Below are positions 24,051 through 32,853 of a stretch of 46,905 bases of DNA, one piece after another (the first letter of the stretch is position 1; each line of letters begins with the position of its first letter). The DNA is taken from NCBI GenBank assembly GCA_964430935.1, contig CAYSHK010000019.1, forward strand, positions 1-46,905. Reading direction: 5' to 3'. The DNA comes from Thermopetrobacter sp964430935. Lineage in GTDB: Bacteria; Pseudomonadota; Alphaproteobacteria; Rhizobiales; Aestuariivirgaceae. Made by a program: the position numbers and the translations under genes. The notes under the pieces are model-generated. The model was not told the DNA's origin. It did no database searches and saw only the letters and a list, made by a program, of their open reading frames with translations.

Positions 24051-25739
24051 ATGGACACGAGCATCGCCATATCCTTCGCGCAGTTGAACGCCGTCGTCGG
24101 CGACATCGGGGGGAATGCCGCCCGGGTTCTGGAGGCCGCGGAACGGGCCGCCCGGGAAGGGGCCGCTCTCGTCGTGCTGCCGGAGCTCTTCATCGCAGGC
24201 TATCCCCCCGAGGATCTGGTGCTCCGTCCCTCCTTCGTGCGCGCCTGCATGGAGGCGGTGGAGGAAATCGCCCGGCGCACCCGTGGCGGACCCGCCATCC
24301 TCGTCGGCGCACCATGGCGCGAGGGGGAGCGGCTGCACAATTCCGTGCTGCTGCTGGAAGACGGGCGCATCGCCGCCATCCGTCACAAGCACGACCTGCC
24401 CAACTACGGCGTCTTCGACGAGAAGCGGGTGTTCGATCCGGGGCCGCTTCCGGACCCGCTGGAATTCCGGGGGATACGGCTGGGCGTTCCCGTCTGCGAG
24501 GACATCTGGACGCCGGATGTCGTCGCCCATCTGAAGGCGCGGGGAGCCGAGGTCCTGATCGTGCCCAACGGCTCGCCGTTCGAGGAGGAGAAGCACGACA
24601 CGCGGCTCGAACTCGTGGAACGGCGGGTCGGCGAGACGGGCCTGCCGCTGGCCTATCTGAATCTCGTCGGCGGACAGGATGAACTCGTCTTCGACGGCGG
24701 ATCTTTCGCGCTCAATCCGGGCGCGGGAGGGCGGGACGGCCTCACCTGCGCCGATCTGGCCTGGCGCCTGGAAGGCTTCGCGGAAGGTTTCGCCACCGTG
24801 AGGCTGGAACGCGGAGCGGACGGCTGGCGCTTCGGCCCCGGCCCCTGCCATCCGCATCCCGAAGGGTTGGACGCGATCTGGCGGGCCTGCGTGCTGGGCA
24901 CGCGCGACTACGTGCGCAAAAACCGCTTTCCCGGCGTGGTGCTCGGACTTTCCGGCGGCATAGATTCGGCGCTCGTGGCGGCCATCGCCGTGGACGCGCT
25001 GGGAGCGGAGGACGTGCACTGCGTCATGCTGCCCTTCGAGCACACCTCCGGCGAGAGCCTGGAGGATGCGGAGGGAGTGGCCGGGCTGCTCGGCGTGCGC
25101 TACGACGTGGTGCCCATCCACGCGCCGGTGCACGGCTTCCACGAGGCTCTGGCCGACCTCTTCGCCGGCACCGACATGGGCGTGACGGAGGAGAATCTCC
25201 AGTCGCGCAGCCGGGGCACCATCATCATGGCCATTTCCAACAAGTTCGGGTCCCTGGTCCTGACCACCGGCAACAAGTCCGAAATGGCCGTCGGCTACGC
25301 CACGCTCTACGGCGACATGAACGGCGGCTTCAATCCCATAAAGGACGTCTACAAGACCCAGGTGTTCAGGCTGGCCCGGATGCGCAACGCCCGCCGTCCC
25401 GAAGGCTGCCTCGGGCCGGAGGGGCCGGTGATGCCGGAGCGCGTCATCACCAAGCCGCCCTCGGCGGAGCTGAGGCCGGGACAGACCGACCAGGACACCC
25501 TGCCCCCATACGACGTGCTGGACACCATCCTGCACGGGCTGATCGAGGAGGAGCTGCCCGTCCGCGAGATAGTGGCCCGCCACGGCTACGATCCGGCCCT
25601 CGTCACGCGCGTGCAGAACATGCTCTACATCGCCGAATACAAGCGCCGGCAGGCCGCGCCGGGCGTGAAGATCACGCGGCGCAATTTCGGTCGAGACCGG
25701 CGCTATCCCATCACCAACGCATTCCGGGAGCATCCATGA
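24051..25739 (+). CDS. nadE: NAD+ synthase, glutamine-hydrolysing
   Basis: Makes NAD+ from deamido-NAD+, ATP and glutamine. The 562-residue two-domain protein has an N-terminal nitrilase-fold glutaminase (1-260) with the Glu45-Lys113-Cys149 triad (LPELFIAGYPPEDL, RHKHDLPNYGVFDEKR, GVPVCEDIW) and a C-terminal synthetase with the P-loop LSGGIDSAL (300-308) and later TGNKSEMAVGYATLYGDMNG. The ATG at 24051 gives the family N-terminus (MDTSIAISFAQLN); an upstream TTG at 24015 would only add non-conserved residues. No strong ribosome site is seen. The stop overlaps the gltX start by 4 nt. Confidence 0.96.
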   Translation: MDTSIAISFAQLNAVVGDIGGNAARVLEAAERAAREGAALVVLPELFIAGYPPEDLVLRPSFVRACMEAVEEIARRTRGGPAILVGAPWREGERLHNSVLLLEDGRIAAIRHKHDLPNYGVFDEKRVFDPGPLPDPLEFRGIRLGVPVCEDIWTPDVVAHLKARGAEVLIVPNGSPFEEEKHDTRLELVERRVGETGLPLAYLNLVGGQDELVFDGGSFALNPGAGGRDGLTCADLAWRLEGFAEGFATVRLERGADGWRFGPGPCHPHPEGLDAIWRACVLGTRDYVRKNRFPGVVLGLSGGIDSALVAAIAVDALGAEDVHCVMLPFEHTSGESLEDAEGVAGLLGVRYDVVPIHAPVHGFHEALADLFAGTDMGVTEENLQSRSRGTIIMAISNKFGSLVLTTGNKSEMAVGYATLYGDMNGGFNPIKDVYKTQVFRLARMRNARRPEGCLGPEGPVMPERVITKPPSAELRPGQTDQDTLPPYDVLDTILHGLIEEELPVREIVARHGYDPALVTRVQNMLYIAEYKRRQAAPGVKITRRNFGRDRRYPITNAFREHP

Positions 25740-27070
25740 CCGTCACCGTGCGTTTCGCCCCGTCGCCGACGGGCCACCTGCACATCGGCAACGTCCGCAC
25801 CGCCGTGCTCAACTGGCTGTTCGCCCTGAAGCACGGCGGACGGTTCATCCTGCGACTCGACGACACCGACACGACCCGCTCCCGGGAGGAATACGCGCGC
25901 GCCATCGTCGAGGATCTGCGGTGGCTGGGCATGGACCCCGCCGTCGTGGTGCGTCAGAGCGACCGCATGGCCATCTACTCGGAGGCCGCGGAAAGACTGA
26001 AGGCGGCCGGACTGCTCTACCCCTGCTACGAGACGGAACGGGAGCTGGCCCTCAAGCGCAAGGCGCAGGTCATGGCCGGACGTCCGCCCGTGTACGACCG
26101 GTCGGCGCTGAAGCTCACGGAGGCGTCCCGCAGGGCGCTGGAGGAGGCGGGACGCCGGCCGCACTGGCGCTTCCGTCTGCCGGAGGGCGTCATCCGCTGG
26201 GAGGACGCGGTGCGCGGCCCGGTGGAGATCGACCCCGCCACGCTGTCCGATCCCGTCCTGATACGCGGGGACGGCACCTTCCTCTATACTCTGCCCTCCG
26301 TGGTGGACGACATCGACATGGGCGTCACCCACGTGATACGCGGCGACGATCATGTCACCAATACCGCCGTGCAGATCGCTCTGACCCGTGCGCTCGGCGG
26401 AGAGCCTCCCGTCTACGCGCATCATTCCCTCCTGGTGGACCGCGACGGGGGCGGCCTGTCGAAGAGGCTTGGCAGTCTCGGCGTGCGGGATCTCCGCGAG
26501 CGCGGGCTGGAACCGGAAACCATCGTGAGCTACTGCGCCACCATCGCCTCCTCGAAGCCCGTACAGGTCAGGTCGGACTTGAAGAAACTGGCGGAATCCT
26601 TCGATCTGTCGAAGCTTTCCCGCTCTCCCGCCAGATTCGACGAGGAGGAGCTGGATGCCCTCAACGCGCGGCTCCTGCACGAAATGCCGGCGGAGACCGC
26701 CCTGCCCCGGCTGAAGGCCCTGGGCATCGACATGGACGCGGCGCTGTGGGAGGCCGTCCGCGGCAACCTGACCCGGCTGCGCGACGCCGCCGACTGGCTC
26801 GCCGTCGTGCGCGGCGGGATCGAGCCCGTCGTCGCCGACGAAGACCGCGACTTTCTGGAACGGGCCGCGGATCTCCTTCCTCCGGAGCCCTGGGACGAAG
26901 GCACGTGGAAGACCTGGACCCGGGCCGTGCAGGAGGCGACCGGCCGCAGGGGCAGAGCCCTGTTCATGCCGCTCCGGCTGGCTCTGACCGGGAAGTCCCA
27001 TGGTCCGGAAATGTCCCGCCTCCTTCCCCTCATGGGCCGCGGGACGGTGGTGGAGCGCCTGACCGGATGA
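25736..27070 (+). CDS. gltX: Glutamate--tRNA ligase
   Basis: Class I synthetase charging tRNA-Glu, and possibly tRNA-Gln as in many alphaproteobacteria that carry two gltX genes. The 444-residue protein has the HIGH motif in FAPSPTGHLHIGNVRTAVLN (7-26) and the KMSKS-type motif as GGGLSKRLGS (238-247), in which the first Lys of the usual KLSKR is Gly, a variant I recall from this group. The C-terminal anticodon-binding part (about 320-440) is helical as expected. At 444 residues it is somewhat shorter than many GltX proteins. It is translationally coupled to nadE and convergent with moaA 49 nt away. Confidence 0.94.
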   Translation: MTVTVRFAPSPTGHLHIGNVRTAVLNWLFALKHGGRFILRLDDTDTTRSREEYARAIVEDLRWLGMDPAVVVRQSDRMAIYSEAAERLKAAGLLYPCYETERELALKRKAQVMAGRPPVYDRSALKLTEASRRALEEAGRRPHWRFRLPEGVIRWEDAVRGPVEIDPATLSDPVLIRGDGTFLYTLPSVVDDIDMGVTHVIRGDDHVTNTAVQIALTRALGGEPPVYAHHSLLVDRDGGGLSKRLGSLGVRDLRERGLEPETIVSYCATIASSKPVQVRSDLKKLAESFDLSKLSRSPARFDEEELDALNARLLHEMPAETALPRLKALGIDMDAALWEAVRGNLTRLRDAADWLAVVRGGIEPVVADEDRDFLERAADLLPPEPWDEGTWKTWTRAVQEATGRRGRALFMPLRLALTGKSHGPEMSRLLPLMGRGTVVERLTG

Positions 27071-27119
27071 TCCCGCCCTCCGGCGGAGCGCAGGCGCAAG
27101 GAACCCGGAAACGTCGGGC

Positions 27120-28157
27120 TCAGCCTCCCGTGACGTTCATGTTGCGCAGCAGAACGCCCCGCGTGTCACCATCCTCGATGACGAATTCATGCCCCCTGGG
27201 CTTGCGGGCGATGGCCTCCTCGATGGCCCGATGCAGCAGGGCGTCGCTGCGGGAAAGGCGCAGCGGCGTGCGCAGATCCACGGCGTCGTCCTGCCCCAGA
27301 CACATGTAGAGGGTGCCGGTCGCGGTCAGGCGCACGCGGTTGCAGGTGTCGCAGAAATGGGCGGAAAGGGGCGTGATGAAGCCGATGCGGCGTCCGGTCT
27401 CCTTCACCCGCACGTAGCGCGAGGGACCGCCCGTGGAATGGTCGTCCGGCAGCAGCGTGTAGCGTTCCTCCAGCGTTCCGCGCACCTCGGTCAGCGGCAG
27501 ATACTGCTCTGCCCGGTCGCCACCGATCTGCCCCAGGGGCATGGTCTCGATGAGCGTGATGTCGAAGCCCTCGCCATGGGCCCATTCGACCAGGGAGGGG
27601 ATTTCGGTGTCGTTGAAGCCCCGCACGGCCACCGTGTTGATCTTCACGGACAGGCCGGCCGCGCGCGCCGCCTCCAGGCCCTCCAGAACGCGTTCCAGCC
27701 GGCCGCGCCGGGTGATGCGGGCGAACTTGTCGGCATCCAGCGTATCCAGCGAGACGTTGACGCGCCGCACGCCGAACGCGGCGAGGTCCGCGGCATGCCT
27801 GGCCAGCTGCGAGCCGTTCGTGGTCAGGGTCAGCTCTCCCAGGCGTCCCGTCTCGAAATGGCGGGAAAGCCGTTCCACAAGCCACATGATGCCGCGCCGG
27901 ACCAGCGGCTCGCCGCCGGTCAGCCGGATCTTGCGCACGCCCTTCTCCACGAAGGCCGTGCAGACGCGATCCAGCTCCTCCAGCGTGAGAATGTCCTTCT
28001 TGGGAAGGAAGGTCTGGTTCTCCGGCATGCAGTAGAGGCAGCGGAAATCGCACCGGTCCGTGACGGATACGCGCAGATAGGTGATCGCCCGCCCGTAGGG
28101 ATCCACCAGCGCGGGCGTCGCGGCCGTCGCCTCGTTCATTTCCGGCTGTTCGTTCAT
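27120..28157 (-). CDS. moaA: GTP 3',8-cyclase (molybdenum cofactor step 1)
   Basis: A radical-SAM enzyme that converts GTP towards cyclic pyranopterin monophosphate. Counting from the ATG at 28157 (345 residues), the first 4Fe-4S cluster motif is C36, C40 and C43 in RCDFRCLYC. The second cluster is marked by HFCDTCNRVRLTATGTLYMC, and the protein ends with the double glycine (VTGG) conserved in MoaA. The start is uncertain: in-frame ATGs at 28226, 28166, 28157 and 28139 lack good ribosome sites. A candidate promoter at 28165-28193 would place the transcript start near 28157, which favours 28139. No other moa gene adjoins. Confidence 0.95.
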   Translation of the reverse strand: MNEQPEMNEATAATPALVDPYGRAITYLRVSVTDRCDFRCLYCMPENQTFLPKKDILTLEELDRVCTAFVEKGVRKIRLTGGEPLVRRGIMWLVERLSRHFETGRLGELTLTTNGSQLARHAADLAAFGVRRVNVSLDTLDADKFARITRRGRLERVLEGLEAARAAGLSVKINTVAVRGFNDTEIPSLVEWAHGEGFDITLIETMPLGQIGGDRAEQYLPLTEVRGTLEERYTLLPDDHSTGGPSRYVRVKETGRRIGFITPLSAHFCDTCNRVRLTATGTLYMCLGQDDAVDLRTPLRLSRSDALLHRAIEEAIARKPRGHEFVIEDGDTRGVLLRNMNVTGG

Positions 28158-28164
28158 GGGAGGC

Positions 28165-28193
28165 ATGATTGGACGGACGACCAGGCGCGTCAA
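28165..28193 (-). promoter_or_regulatory. Candidate moaA promoter
   Basis: Minus-strand TTGACG (28188-28193), a 17-base spacer, then AATCAT (28165-28170). It lies between the liv terminator and moaA, which fits moaA being transcribed separately. Confidence 0.4.
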
Positions 28194-28237
28194 GGGCATG
28201 CCGTGCCGCACGGCATCTTTTTCCATGATGGAGACGG

Positions 28238-28268
28238 AAAAACCCGCCGGATGGGCTCCGGCGGGTTT
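28238..28268 (-). terminator. Rho-independent terminator after the liv binding-protein gene
   Basis: AAACCCGCCGG (28240-28250) pairs with CCGGCGGGTTT (28258-28268) over 11 bp with a 7-base loop. On the minus strand it ends in five T residues. It lies 26 nt past the stop of the binding-protein gene at 28294. Confidence 0.9.
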
Positions 28269-28293
28269 CCGTTTCCGTCCATCGCCGGACGGC

Positions 28294-29403
28294 TCACTTC
28301 TTGTAGTAGTCGTACTTGCCGTTGTGCCAGACGTAGACCACGTAGCCCGGCAGGGTGACGTCGCCCTTCTTGTCGAAGGACAGCTCGCCCAGAACGGTCT
28401 TGAACTTGCCCTTGTGCAGGGCCTCGGTGACCTTGGCCGGATCGGTGGACTTGGCCTGCTCGGCCGCCTGCTTCCAGGCCTGGATGGCGGCGTAGGTGTA
28501 CAGGACGTAGCCCTCCGGATTGATGCCCGCGGCCTCGAAGCGCTTCACGACGTCGGCGGCCTCCGGGTTCTTGCGCGGATCGGGCGAGAAGGTCATCAGG
28601 GTGCCCTCGCCGGCCGGGCCGGTGATCTTCCAGTACTCGTCGGTCACCAGGGCGTCACCGGACATCAGACGGGTCTTCATGCCCTGATCGCGCATCTGGC
28701 GGACGATCAGGCCGGCCTCGGTGTGGTAGCCGCCCAGGTACAGCAGGTCGATCTTGTTCTGCTTCAGCTTGGAGACGAGCGCGGAATAGTCCTTCTCGCC
28801 GGCGGTGTAGGCGCCGTAGAGGACCTCCTTCTTGCCCAGCTCGTGGAAACGCTTGCGCATCTCGTCGGCCAGGCCCTTACCGTAGGCGGTCTTGTCGTGA
28901 TAGATGGCGACGCGGGCGTTCGGGAACTCCTTGGCGATGAATTCGGCCGCCGTCTTGCCCTGCTGGTCGTCACGACCGCAGACGCGGAACACGTTCGGAC
29001 CGCCCTCGTCGGTCAGCTTCGGATTGGTGGAGGCCGGCGAGATCTGGACGATGCCCTCCTCCTCGTAGACCTTGGAGGCCGGGATCGAGGAGCCGGAGCA
29101 GAAATGGCCGGCCATGAACACGATGCCGTCACCGACGGCCTTGTTGGCCACGGCCACGGCCTGCTTCGGGTCGCAGGCGTCGTCGTAGACCTTCAGCTCG
29201 ATCTTCTTGCCGAGCACACCGCCGGCGGCGTTGATGTCCTTCACGGCCATGTCCGCGCCGTCCTTCATCTGCTTGCCGAAGCTGGCGTACTGCCCGGTCA
29301 TCGGTCCGGCGGTGCCGATCTTCACCATGTCGCCGGCACGGGCGGAGACGCTGGCCGCAAGGCCAAGGGCCACCGCGGCCGCTGCTACGAGTATCTTCTT
29401 CAT
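28294..29403 (-). CDS. livK: Branched-chain amino acid ABC transporter substrate-binding protein
   Basis: A 369-residue periplasmic binding protein of the Leu/Ile/Val family. The signal peptide is MKKILVAAAAVALGLAASVS with cleavage near ARAG. The mature protein begins VKIGTAGPMTGQYASFGKQM, typical of LivJ/LivK, and carries the conserved Cys pair (DDACDPKQ, GHFCSGSS) and the ligand-site region QISPASTNPKLT. It is last in the liv gene run, 160 nt downstream of the DUF6867-like gene, and is closed by a strong terminator. The gap may hold a separate promoter so that the binding protein is made in excess. The substrate may be branched-chain or other amino acids. Confidence 0.93.
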   Translation of the reverse strand: MKKILVAAAAVALGLAASVSARAGDMVKIGTAGPMTGQYASFGKQMKDGADMAVKDINAAGGVLGKKIELKVYDDACDPKQAVAVANKAVGDGIVFMAGHFCSGSSIPASKVYEEEGIVQISPASTNPKLTDEGGPNVFRVCGRDDQQGKTAAEFIAKEFPNARVAIYHDKTAYGKGLADEMRKRFHELGKKEVLYGAYTAGEKDYSALVSKLKQNKIDLLYLGGYHTEAGLIVRQMRDQGMKTRLMSGDALVTDEYWKITGPAGEGTLMTFSPDPRKNPEAADVVKRFEAAGINPEGYVLYTYAAIQAWKQAAEQAKSTDPAKVTEALHKGKFKTVLGELSFDKKGDVTLPGYVVYVWHNGKYDYYKK

Positions 29404-29564
29404 GTCGGTTCTGAACCTCCCTCGTTCTTGGATTGCGGTCTTGTCGGGACGAATGCACGTATAAACCGCTCACTGGATGCCGCAGCCGGAAACTTGCAGC
29501 CAGGCCGGCCCCGGCAGCGGCAAGACTAGCACGCTGAAATCATTACGCAAGACCCTGACATGCA

Positions 29565-29915
29565 TCAGGAATCGCTCTTTTCCCTCCACGCGAACGGGCC
29601 GGCCTTCTCGTAGAGCCAGAAATACTGCGTCGTCATCTGCTTCACCCGGGTGAGCCGGAAGCCCAGGAATGCGGCCGCGATGAGCACCACGGCATCGGCG
29701 ACGTATGAGCGCGGGGAAAGCAGCGTCTCCCCGAACAGGGCGTAGTGCAGGAAACGCACGGCCGCCGCCAGCAGCAGCATGTAGACCACCAGCTGCCAGA
29801 CGGGCCGCCATTTCAGCGCCAGGGCCCGGCCGGCGAGAAAGGCCGCCCCGCCGCCGATGACGACGGTCAGCCCGATGAACACGGACGGAGAGCTTTCGGT
29901 GAACATCGAGAACAT
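29565..29915 (-). CDS. Small membrane protein, DUF6867-like, in the liv operon
   Basis: A 116-residue protein with three hydrophobic segments (about 12-32, 40-58, 72-90) and a soluble C-terminus rich in aromatics (QYFWLYEKAGPFAWREK). Its start overlaps the livF stop by 1 nt (TGATG), so it is translated with the transporter. I recall a family, DUF6867, of this size in the same liv position in Rhodospirillales and relatives; this is memory, not a search. The function is unknown; an accessory role for the LivHM permease is a reasonable guess. The ATG lies in frame with a longer open stretch running antisense-free over livF, which is not coding. Confidence 0.75.
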   Translation of the reverse strand: MFSMFTESSPSVFIGLTVVIGGGAAFLAGRALALKWRPVWQLVVYMLLLAAAVRFLHYALFGETLLSPRSYVADAVVLIAAAFLGFRLTRVKQMTTQYFWLYEKAGPFAWREKSDS

Positions 29916-30649
29916 CACACGCCTCCCTCCAGATATGCGGCCCGGACTTCCTCCCTGGCCAGCAGCTCCTCCCCCGTGCCGGACATGGTCACCCGGCCGT
30001 TGACGAGCACGTAGCCGCGGTGCGCCAGCTTCAGGGCGTGGAACGCGTTCTGCTCGACGAGGAAGACGGTCAGCCCCTCCTTCTCGTTCAGCTCGCGTAT
30101 GACGTCGAAGATCTGCTTCACCAGCAGCGGGGCGAGACCGAGGGACGGCTCGTCCAGCAGCAGGAAACGGGGCCGCGCCATGAGGGCCCTGGCGATGGCG
30201 AGCATCTGCTGCTCGCCGCCGGAGAGCGTGCCGCCGCGCTGGTTCTGGCGTTTCTCCAGCACCGGAAACAGCTCGAACACGCGCCGCAGATCCTCGTCGA
30301 AATACTGCGGATCGGCCAGCGCCGCGCCCATCTGGAGATTCTCCATGACGGTCATCCGCGGGAAGATGCGCCGCCCCTCCGGGGACTGGGCCAGTCCCAT
30401 GCGGGCGATCTCGTGGGCCGGCATGCCGGTGATGTCCCTTCCGTCGAAGATGATGCGGCCGCTGCGGGCGCGGGGACGGCCGAAGATGGTCATCATCAGG
30501 GTGGACTTGCCGGCACCGTTGGCGCCGATCATGGTGACGATCTCGCCCCGGTTGACGATCATGTCCACGTCGCGCAGCGCCTGGATCTTGCCGTAGAAGG
30601 CGGAGACGCCGCGGATTTCCAGCAGGGGGCGTTCGGCTTGCGCGCTCAT
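29915..30649 (-). CDS. livF: Branched-chain amino acid ABC transporter ATP-binding protein LivF
   Basis: A 244-residue ABC ATPase. Walker A is GANGAGKST (42-50), the signature is TLSGGEQQMLAIARAL (about 135-150), and Walker B is FLLLDEPSLGLAP followed by the family-typical LLVKQIFDVI. It energises uptake together with LivG. Its start overlaps the livG stop by 4 nt. No missing catalytic residue is seen. Confidence 0.96.
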   Translation of the reverse strand: MSAQAERPLLEIRGVSAFYGKIQALRDVDMIVNRGEIVTMIGANGAGKSTLMMTIFGRPRARSGRIIFDGRDITGMPAHEIARMGLAQSPEGRRIFPRMTVMENLQMGAALADPQYFDEDLRRVFELFPVLEKRQNQRGGTLSGGEQQMLAIARALMARPRFLLLDEPSLGLAPLLVKQIFDVIRELNEKEGLTVFLVEQNAFHALKLAHRGYVLVNGRVTMSGTGEELLAREEVRAAYLEGGV

Positions 30650-31467
30650 GAGGCCAGCTCCTCCACCTCTTCGTCCTCAACGCCCAGATAGGCGGCGATC
30701 ACCTTGGGATCGTTGCGGATGAACTCGGGATCGCCGTCGGAAATCTTCTTGCCGTAGTCGAGCACCACGATGTGGTCGGAGATGTTCATGACCACGCTCA
30801 TGTCGTGCTCGATGAGGAGGATCGACAGCCCCTCCTCGTCGCGGATGGACAGCAGCAGCCGGTTCAGCTCGTCGGATTCCCTGGGGTTCAGACCCGCCGC
30901 CGGCTCGTCGAGACACAGCAGCACCGGATCGGCGCACATGGCGCGGGCGATCTCCAGCTTGCGCTGCTCGCCGTACGGCAGATCGGCGGCCGGATCGTCC
31001 GCCCGGTGGAGCAGGTCCGTCTTCTCCAGCCAGTAGCGCGCCTTCTCCACCGCCTCCTCCTCGTGCGCCCGGTAGCCACGGGGCCACAGAACGGCCATGA
31101 AGCTGAATCCCGACTCCCGCATCAGGCGGTTGTGCTGGGCCACCAGCAGATTTTCCAGAACCGTCATGCCGGAGAACAGGCGGATGTTCTGGAATGTGCG
31201 CGAAACCTTCGCATGCCGGGCGATGCGGAAGTCGTCCATGCGCTCCAGCAGGAAGGTGTCGCCGTTCCCGTGGGTCAGCGTGAGCATGCCCGTAGTGGGC
31301 TTGTAGAAGCCGGTGATGCAGTTGAACACCGTCGTCTTGCCGGCGCCGTTGGGGCCGATGATGGCGGTGATCTCGCCGCGGCGGGCCTCGAAGGACAGGT
31401 CGTCGATCGCCACCAGGCCGCCGAAGCGCATGGTCATGTGCTCGACCTTGAGGATTGCGTCGCTCAT
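30646..31467 (-). CDS. livG: Branched-chain amino acid ABC transporter ATP-binding protein LivG
   Basis: A 273-residue ABC ATPase with Walker A GPNGAGKTT (38-46), the LivG-type insertion between Walker A and the signature (GNGDTFLLERMDDFRIARHA), signature DLPYGEQRKLEIARAM in which LPYGE replaces the classic LSGGQ as is usual for LivG, and Walker B LLCLDEPAAGLNP. The acidic tail (VEDEEVEELAS) is a small extension. It overlaps livM by 4 nt upstream and livF by 4 nt downstream. Confidence 0.96.
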   Translation of the reverse strand: MSDAILKVEHMTMRFGGLVAIDDLSFEARRGEITAIIGPNGAGKTTVFNCITGFYKPTTGMLTLTHGNGDTFLLERMDDFRIARHAKVSRTFQNIRLFSGMTVLENLLVAQHNRLMRESGFSFMAVLWPRGYRAHEEEAVEKARYWLEKTDLLHRADDPAADLPYGEQRKLEIARAMCADPVLLCLDEPAAGLNPRESDELNRLLLSIRDEEGLSILLIEHDMSVVMNISDHIVVLDYGKKISDGDPEFIRNDPKVIAAYLGVEDEEVEELAS

Positions 31468-32849
31468 CCCTCGCCCTCCTTCACGAGATCGCCGGAGATG
31501 GCCTTGCGCTCCCTGCCCAGGAAGATGGTGGGCATGCGGGTGCCGACGAAACCGCGCGGCTTCCAGACCATGATGACCACCATGAGCAGGCCGAAGATCA
31601 GCATGCGGTATTCATTGGGATCGAAATTCTCGATGCCGAAGGTGGATTCCACGAAGCCCTTCACCCAGTCCATGTTCCGCAGCAGCTCGAAACCGCCGAT
31701 CATCGCGATGGCCGCCACCGCGACGCCGAACTGGCTTCCCATGCCGCCCAGCACCACGATGGCCAGGATGATGGCCGACTCGATGAAGGTGAAGGATTCC
31801 GGCGAGATGAAGCCCTGCCTCGTGGCGAAGAACGAACCGCCCAGACCGCCGAAGAAGGCGCCGATGGCGAAGGCGGTGAGTTTGGTGTTCGTGGTGTTGA
31901 TGCCCAGCGCGCGGCAGGCGATTTCGTCCTCCCGCATGGCCTCCCAGGCGCGGCCGACCGGCAGGCGGCGCAGGCGCATGGTCACGTAGTTCGTGATCAT
32001 CGCCAGCACGAGGATGATGTAGTAGAGGAAGATGATGCGGTGCATCGAGGAGTACTCGATGCCGAAGAAGCTGTGGAAGGTATTCTCTCCGAACCGCTTG
32101 AACTCCAGACCGAAGAAGGTCGGGCGCGGGATGCCGGAGATGCCGTCCGGCCCCTTGGTGACCTCAACCCAGTTCAGCAGGACCACGCGGATGATCTCGC
32201 CGAAGGCCAGCGTGACGATGGCCAGATAGTCGCCGCGCAGGCGCAATACCGGAAATCCGAGGATCATGCCCCACATGGCCGCGAGGATGCCGGCAAGGGG
32301 CAGCACCGTCCAGAACGACAGCCCGAAATGCGTGGCCAGCAGCGCATAGGAATAGGCCCCCACGGCATAGAAGGCCACGTATCCCAGATCCAGAAGGCCG
32401 GCCAGTCCCACCACCACGTTGAGTCCCCAGCCGAGCAGCACGTAGGTGAGCACGAGGATGCCGATGTCGATGATCTGCCGGTCGGCGATGGGCAGGAACG
32501 GCAGTACGAAGGCGAAGACCACCAGCGCCGGGGCGGCGAACTTGCGCAGCGGTTCGGTGAGCGCCGCGAAACGGCCGGAAGCCGCGCCGACCGCGGCGGG
32601 GGCGCCGCCGTCCTCCTTCCACCAGAACAGCTTCAACAGCAGCCTTCCGACGAAGACCACGGCCATGGCGCCGATCACCAGATGCCAGCGGTACTGGAGG
32701 CCCAGTCCGCCGGGCGCGTCCACCGTCCGGACGCCGAGCATCAGCGAGGTCAGCACGAAGGCCAGCAGGGCGGCCATGGCGGATTCCCTGACGGCCTCCG
32801 CCAGCTTGCCGCCGCTTGCGGGCGGGGTTTCCCGGGTTGCGTCTGTCAT
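31464..32849 (-). CDS. livM: Branched-chain amino acid ABC transporter permease LivM
   Basis: A 461-residue inner-membrane permease with about ten or more hydrophobic segments. It has the family hallmark GYVAFYAVGAYSYALLATHFG and the conserved GLIDLGYVAF-like stretch after VVGLAGLLD, and ends with the LivM-type LMVVIMVWKPRGFVGTR. It is longer than a standard LivM because of an N-terminal part of about 120 residues with two extra hydrophobic segments, as seen in E. coli-type long LivM. It lies 4 nt after livH. Confidence 0.95.
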   Translation of the reverse strand: MTDATRETPPASGGKLAEAVRESAMAALLAFVLTSLMLGVRTVDAPGGLGLQYRWHLVIGAMAVVFVGRLLLKLFWWKEDGGAPAAVGAASGRFAALTEPLRKFAAPALVVFAFVLPFLPIADRQIIDIGILVLTYVLLGWGLNVVVGLAGLLDLGYVAFYAVGAYSYALLATHFGLSFWTVLPLAGILAAMWGMILGFPVLRLRGDYLAIVTLAFGEIIRVVLLNWVEVTKGPDGISGIPRPTFFGLEFKRFGENTFHSFFGIEYSSMHRIIFLYYIILVLAMITNYVTMRLRRLPVGRAWEAMREDEIACRALGINTTNTKLTAFAIGAFFGGLGGSFFATRQGFISPESFTFIESAIILAIVVLGGMGSQFGVAVAAIAMIGGFELLRNMDWVKGFVESTFGIENFDPNEYRMLIFGLLMVVIMVWKPRGFVGTRMPTIFLGRERKAISGDLVKEGEG

Positions 32850-32853
32850 GGCG

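Noticed and set aside
25736..27070. Gly in place of the first Lys of the KMSKS-type motif in GltX
   Set aside because: GLSKR variants are, as I recall, normal in alphaproteobacterial GltX, so it is not a defect.
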